In this document: positions 6,061 through 7,042 of the stretch, one piece after another
Layout: each line of letters starts with the position of its first letter
How positions within the stretch are numbered: position 1 is the first letter of the stretch
NCBI GenBank assembly: GCA_045593985.1
Contig: JAZNXR010000069.1
Span: 1 to 7,042, forward strand
DNA length: 7,042 bases
Origin: Colimorpha_A sp045593985
GTDB taxonomy: Bacteria; Bacillota; Clostridia; Oscillospirales; CAG-272
Direction: 5' to 3'
Position numbers and translations under genes: made by a program
Notes under the pieces: generated by a model
The model's database searches: none
Told to the model about the DNA's origin: nothing
Seen by the model: the letters and a program-made list of their open reading frames with translations, nothing else

Positions 6061-6074
6061 AATAATTATAACAA
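6046..6074 (-). promoter_or_regulatory. Weak candidate promoters for the membrane protein gene
   Basis: Two overlapping possibilities lie just after the thrS terminator. TTGTTA (6074-6069) and TAATAT (6051-6046) have a 17-bp spacer and TGT before the -10, but only 4 of 6 matches each; its transcript would begin near 6039, after the 5' arm of the hairpin. Alternatively TGTTATAAT (6073-6065) is a perfect extended -10 without a convincing -35, starting near 6058 and keeping most of the hairpin. Which one is used cannot be decided from the sequence. Confidence 0.35.
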
Positions 6075-6095
6075 AAAGCGGCATTTCTGCCGCTT
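6073..6095 (-). terminator. Rho-independent terminator after thrS
   Basis: On the minus strand a perfect 8-bp stem AAGCGGCA/TGCCGCTT closes a GAAA tetraloop and runs into five Ts (6077-6073). It begins 12 nt after the thrS stop codon. The tetraloop and GC-rich core make it a strong terminator. Confidence 0.92.
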
Positions 6096-6107
6096 AAAGT
6101 TTTGTTA

Positions 6108-7042
6108 TTATCTCTTTTTCTCCGCAATTTCAAGAACAAGGTCGGAGATAAATTTGTCGACATTAACAGAGCCGAGATCACCGTTTTTCCAGGATCTGAC
6201 CGCAACAGCGTTTTCTTCCATTTCCTTATCGCCTATAACGAGCATATAGGGAGTCTTGGAAAGCTGAGCCTGACGAATCTTATATCCGATCTTTTCATAT
6301 CTGTCATCAACCTCAACGCGTACGCCCAGAGTTTCAAGACGCTTAGCGATACCGTTTGTATAGTCAAGATGCTCGTTTCCAATTGGAAGAAGCTTGACCT
6401 GAACGGGTGCAAGCCATGTCGGGAATGCACCTGCGTACTTCTCAATAAGGTAAGCAAGCGTTCTCTCGTAGCATCCGAGCGAGGTGCGGTGAATGATGTA
6501 CGGAGTCTTCTTCTGTCCATCGGTATCAGTATATTCCATGCCGAATTTTTCAGCAAGAAGCATGTCGATCTGAATGGTTACGATCGTATCTTCCTTGCCA
6601 AATACGTTCTTATACTGAATATCGAGCTTCGGACCGTAGAATGCCGCTTCGTCAATTCCGATTTCATACTTAACGTCGAGCTTGTCAAGGATGTCTTTCA
6701 TGACGCTTTGGGCGTTATTCCACTGCTCGGGCGTGCCCTCGTATTTTGCGGTATTGTTAGGATCCCACTGCGAGAAGCGGAAGGTGCAGTCCTCAAGCAT
6801 ACCGACGGTATCGAGAACGTACTTTGCAAGCTCAAGACAGCCCTTGAATTCTTCCTCGAGCTGCTCGGGGCGAAGAACGAGGTGTCCTTCGGAGATCGTG
6901 AACTGACGGACACGGATAAGACCGTGCATCTCGCCCGAATCCTCGTTACGGAAAAGCGTGGAGGTCTCACCAAGGCGCATAGGAAGGTCGCGATAAGAAC
7001 GCTTTTTGTTGAGGAATACTTGATATTGGAAGGGACAGGTCA
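6108..7042 (-). CDS. thrS: Threonyl-tRNA synthetase, C-terminal part (5' end off the right edge)
   Basis: ThrRS is the class II synthetase that charges tRNA-Thr. The frame is open to the window edge, giving 310 residues that begin TCPFQYQVFLNKKRSYRDLP. The catalytic core shows motif 2 (RNEDSGEMHGLIRVRQF), AFYGPKLDI, and motif 3 (IIHRTSLGCYERTLAYLIE). The three catalytic zinc ligands known in the E. coli enzyme (Cys334, His385, His511) are all matched: Cys at codon 7037, His in SEGHL and His in IIHR, with the same 51-residue Cys-to-His spacing. The anticodon-binding domain follows from TWLAPVQVKLLPIG to the stop. About 330 N-terminal residues (TGS and editing domains if present) lie outside the window. 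The catalytic insert FRFSQWDPNNTAKYEGTPEQW differs from the usual proteobacterial sequence, suggesting a divergent ThrRS subtype. The ATG at 6980 is internal, not the start. Confidence 0.96.
   Translation of the reverse strand, partial: TCPFQYQVFLNKKRSYRDLPMRLGETSTLFRNEDSGEMHGLIRVRQFTISEGHLVLRPEQLEEEFKGCLELAKYVLDTVGMLEDCTFRFSQWDPNNTAKYEGTPEQWNNAQSVMKDILDKLDVKYEIGIDEAAFYGPKLDIQYKNVFGKEDTIVTIQIDMLLAEKFGMEYTDTDGQKKTPYIIHRTSLGCYERTLAYLIEKYAGAFPTWLAPVQVKLLPIGNEHLDYTNGIAKRLETLGVRVEVDDRYEKIGYKIRQAQLSKTPYMLVIGDKEMEENAVAVRSWKNGDLGSVNVDKFISDLVLEIAEKKR

Noticed and set aside
6051..6062. AAGGAGG on the plus strand as a ribosome binding site for a plus-strand gene
   Set aside because: No plus-strand start codon or open frame follows at a usable distance; the sequence is better explained as the complement of the hairpin arm.
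5396..6095. Similar GCCGCTT/AAGCGGC arms in the two minus-strand terminators
   Set aside because: The similarity is limited to 7-bp GC cores with exchanged arms and different loops; best explained as two independent terminators, not a repeat element.

Overview
The window is ordinary chromosomal DNA of a low-to-moderate GC Gram-positive bacterium, most likely an anaerobic member of the Clostridia (an Oscillospirales/Ruminococcus-like gut lineage is my guess). The reasons are strong AAGGAGG-type ribosome binding sites, consensus SigA promoters with 17-bp spacers and extended -10 elements, an argC-argJ-argB-argD operon, an NrdR repressor gene, and a small membrane protein of a type seen mainly in Firmicutes. 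No mobile element, CRISPR array, tRNA or rRNA is visible, and there is no gene-free stretch over 300 bases.

Layout from left to right. The 5' part of rplS (ribosomal protein L19, minus strand) runs off the left edge. It has a well-formed promoter and a short leader with a hairpin that resembles an L19 ribosomal leader. A divergent promoter drives nrdR (plus strand), the ATP-cone/zinc-ribbon repressor of ribonucleotide reductase genes. nrdR converges on the arg operon, and one strong hairpin with T-tracts on both sides serves as a bidirectional terminator.

The minus-strand arg operon argC-argJ-argB-argD occupies 1071-5260. The genes are 1-9 nt apart and are probably translationally coupled. 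Together they make ornithine by the acetyl-recycling route: ArgB phosphorylates N-acetylglutamate, ArgC (type 2) reduces it to the semialdehyde, ArgD transaminates it to N-acetylornithine, and ArgJ moves the acetyl group back to glutamate. The promoter is a perfect TTGACA-17-TATAAT, followed just after the predicted start site by a perfect ArgR operator (ARG box). ArgB also carries an N-terminal helix and a C-terminal signature associated with arginine feedback inhibition. Control by arginine is therefore likely both on transcription and on enzyme activity.

Upstream of the operon, on the same strand, lie a terminator, a 182-residue multi-pass membrane protein of unknown function that starts at TTG (5474-6022), another terminator, and the 3' half of thrS (threonyl-tRNA synthetase) running off the right edge. 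The most interesting non-coding signal is a 12-bp hairpin directly before the membrane protein gene that would bury its whole Shine-Dalgarno core. I found no convincing new multi-gene system; the notable points are regulatory details and start-site corrections.
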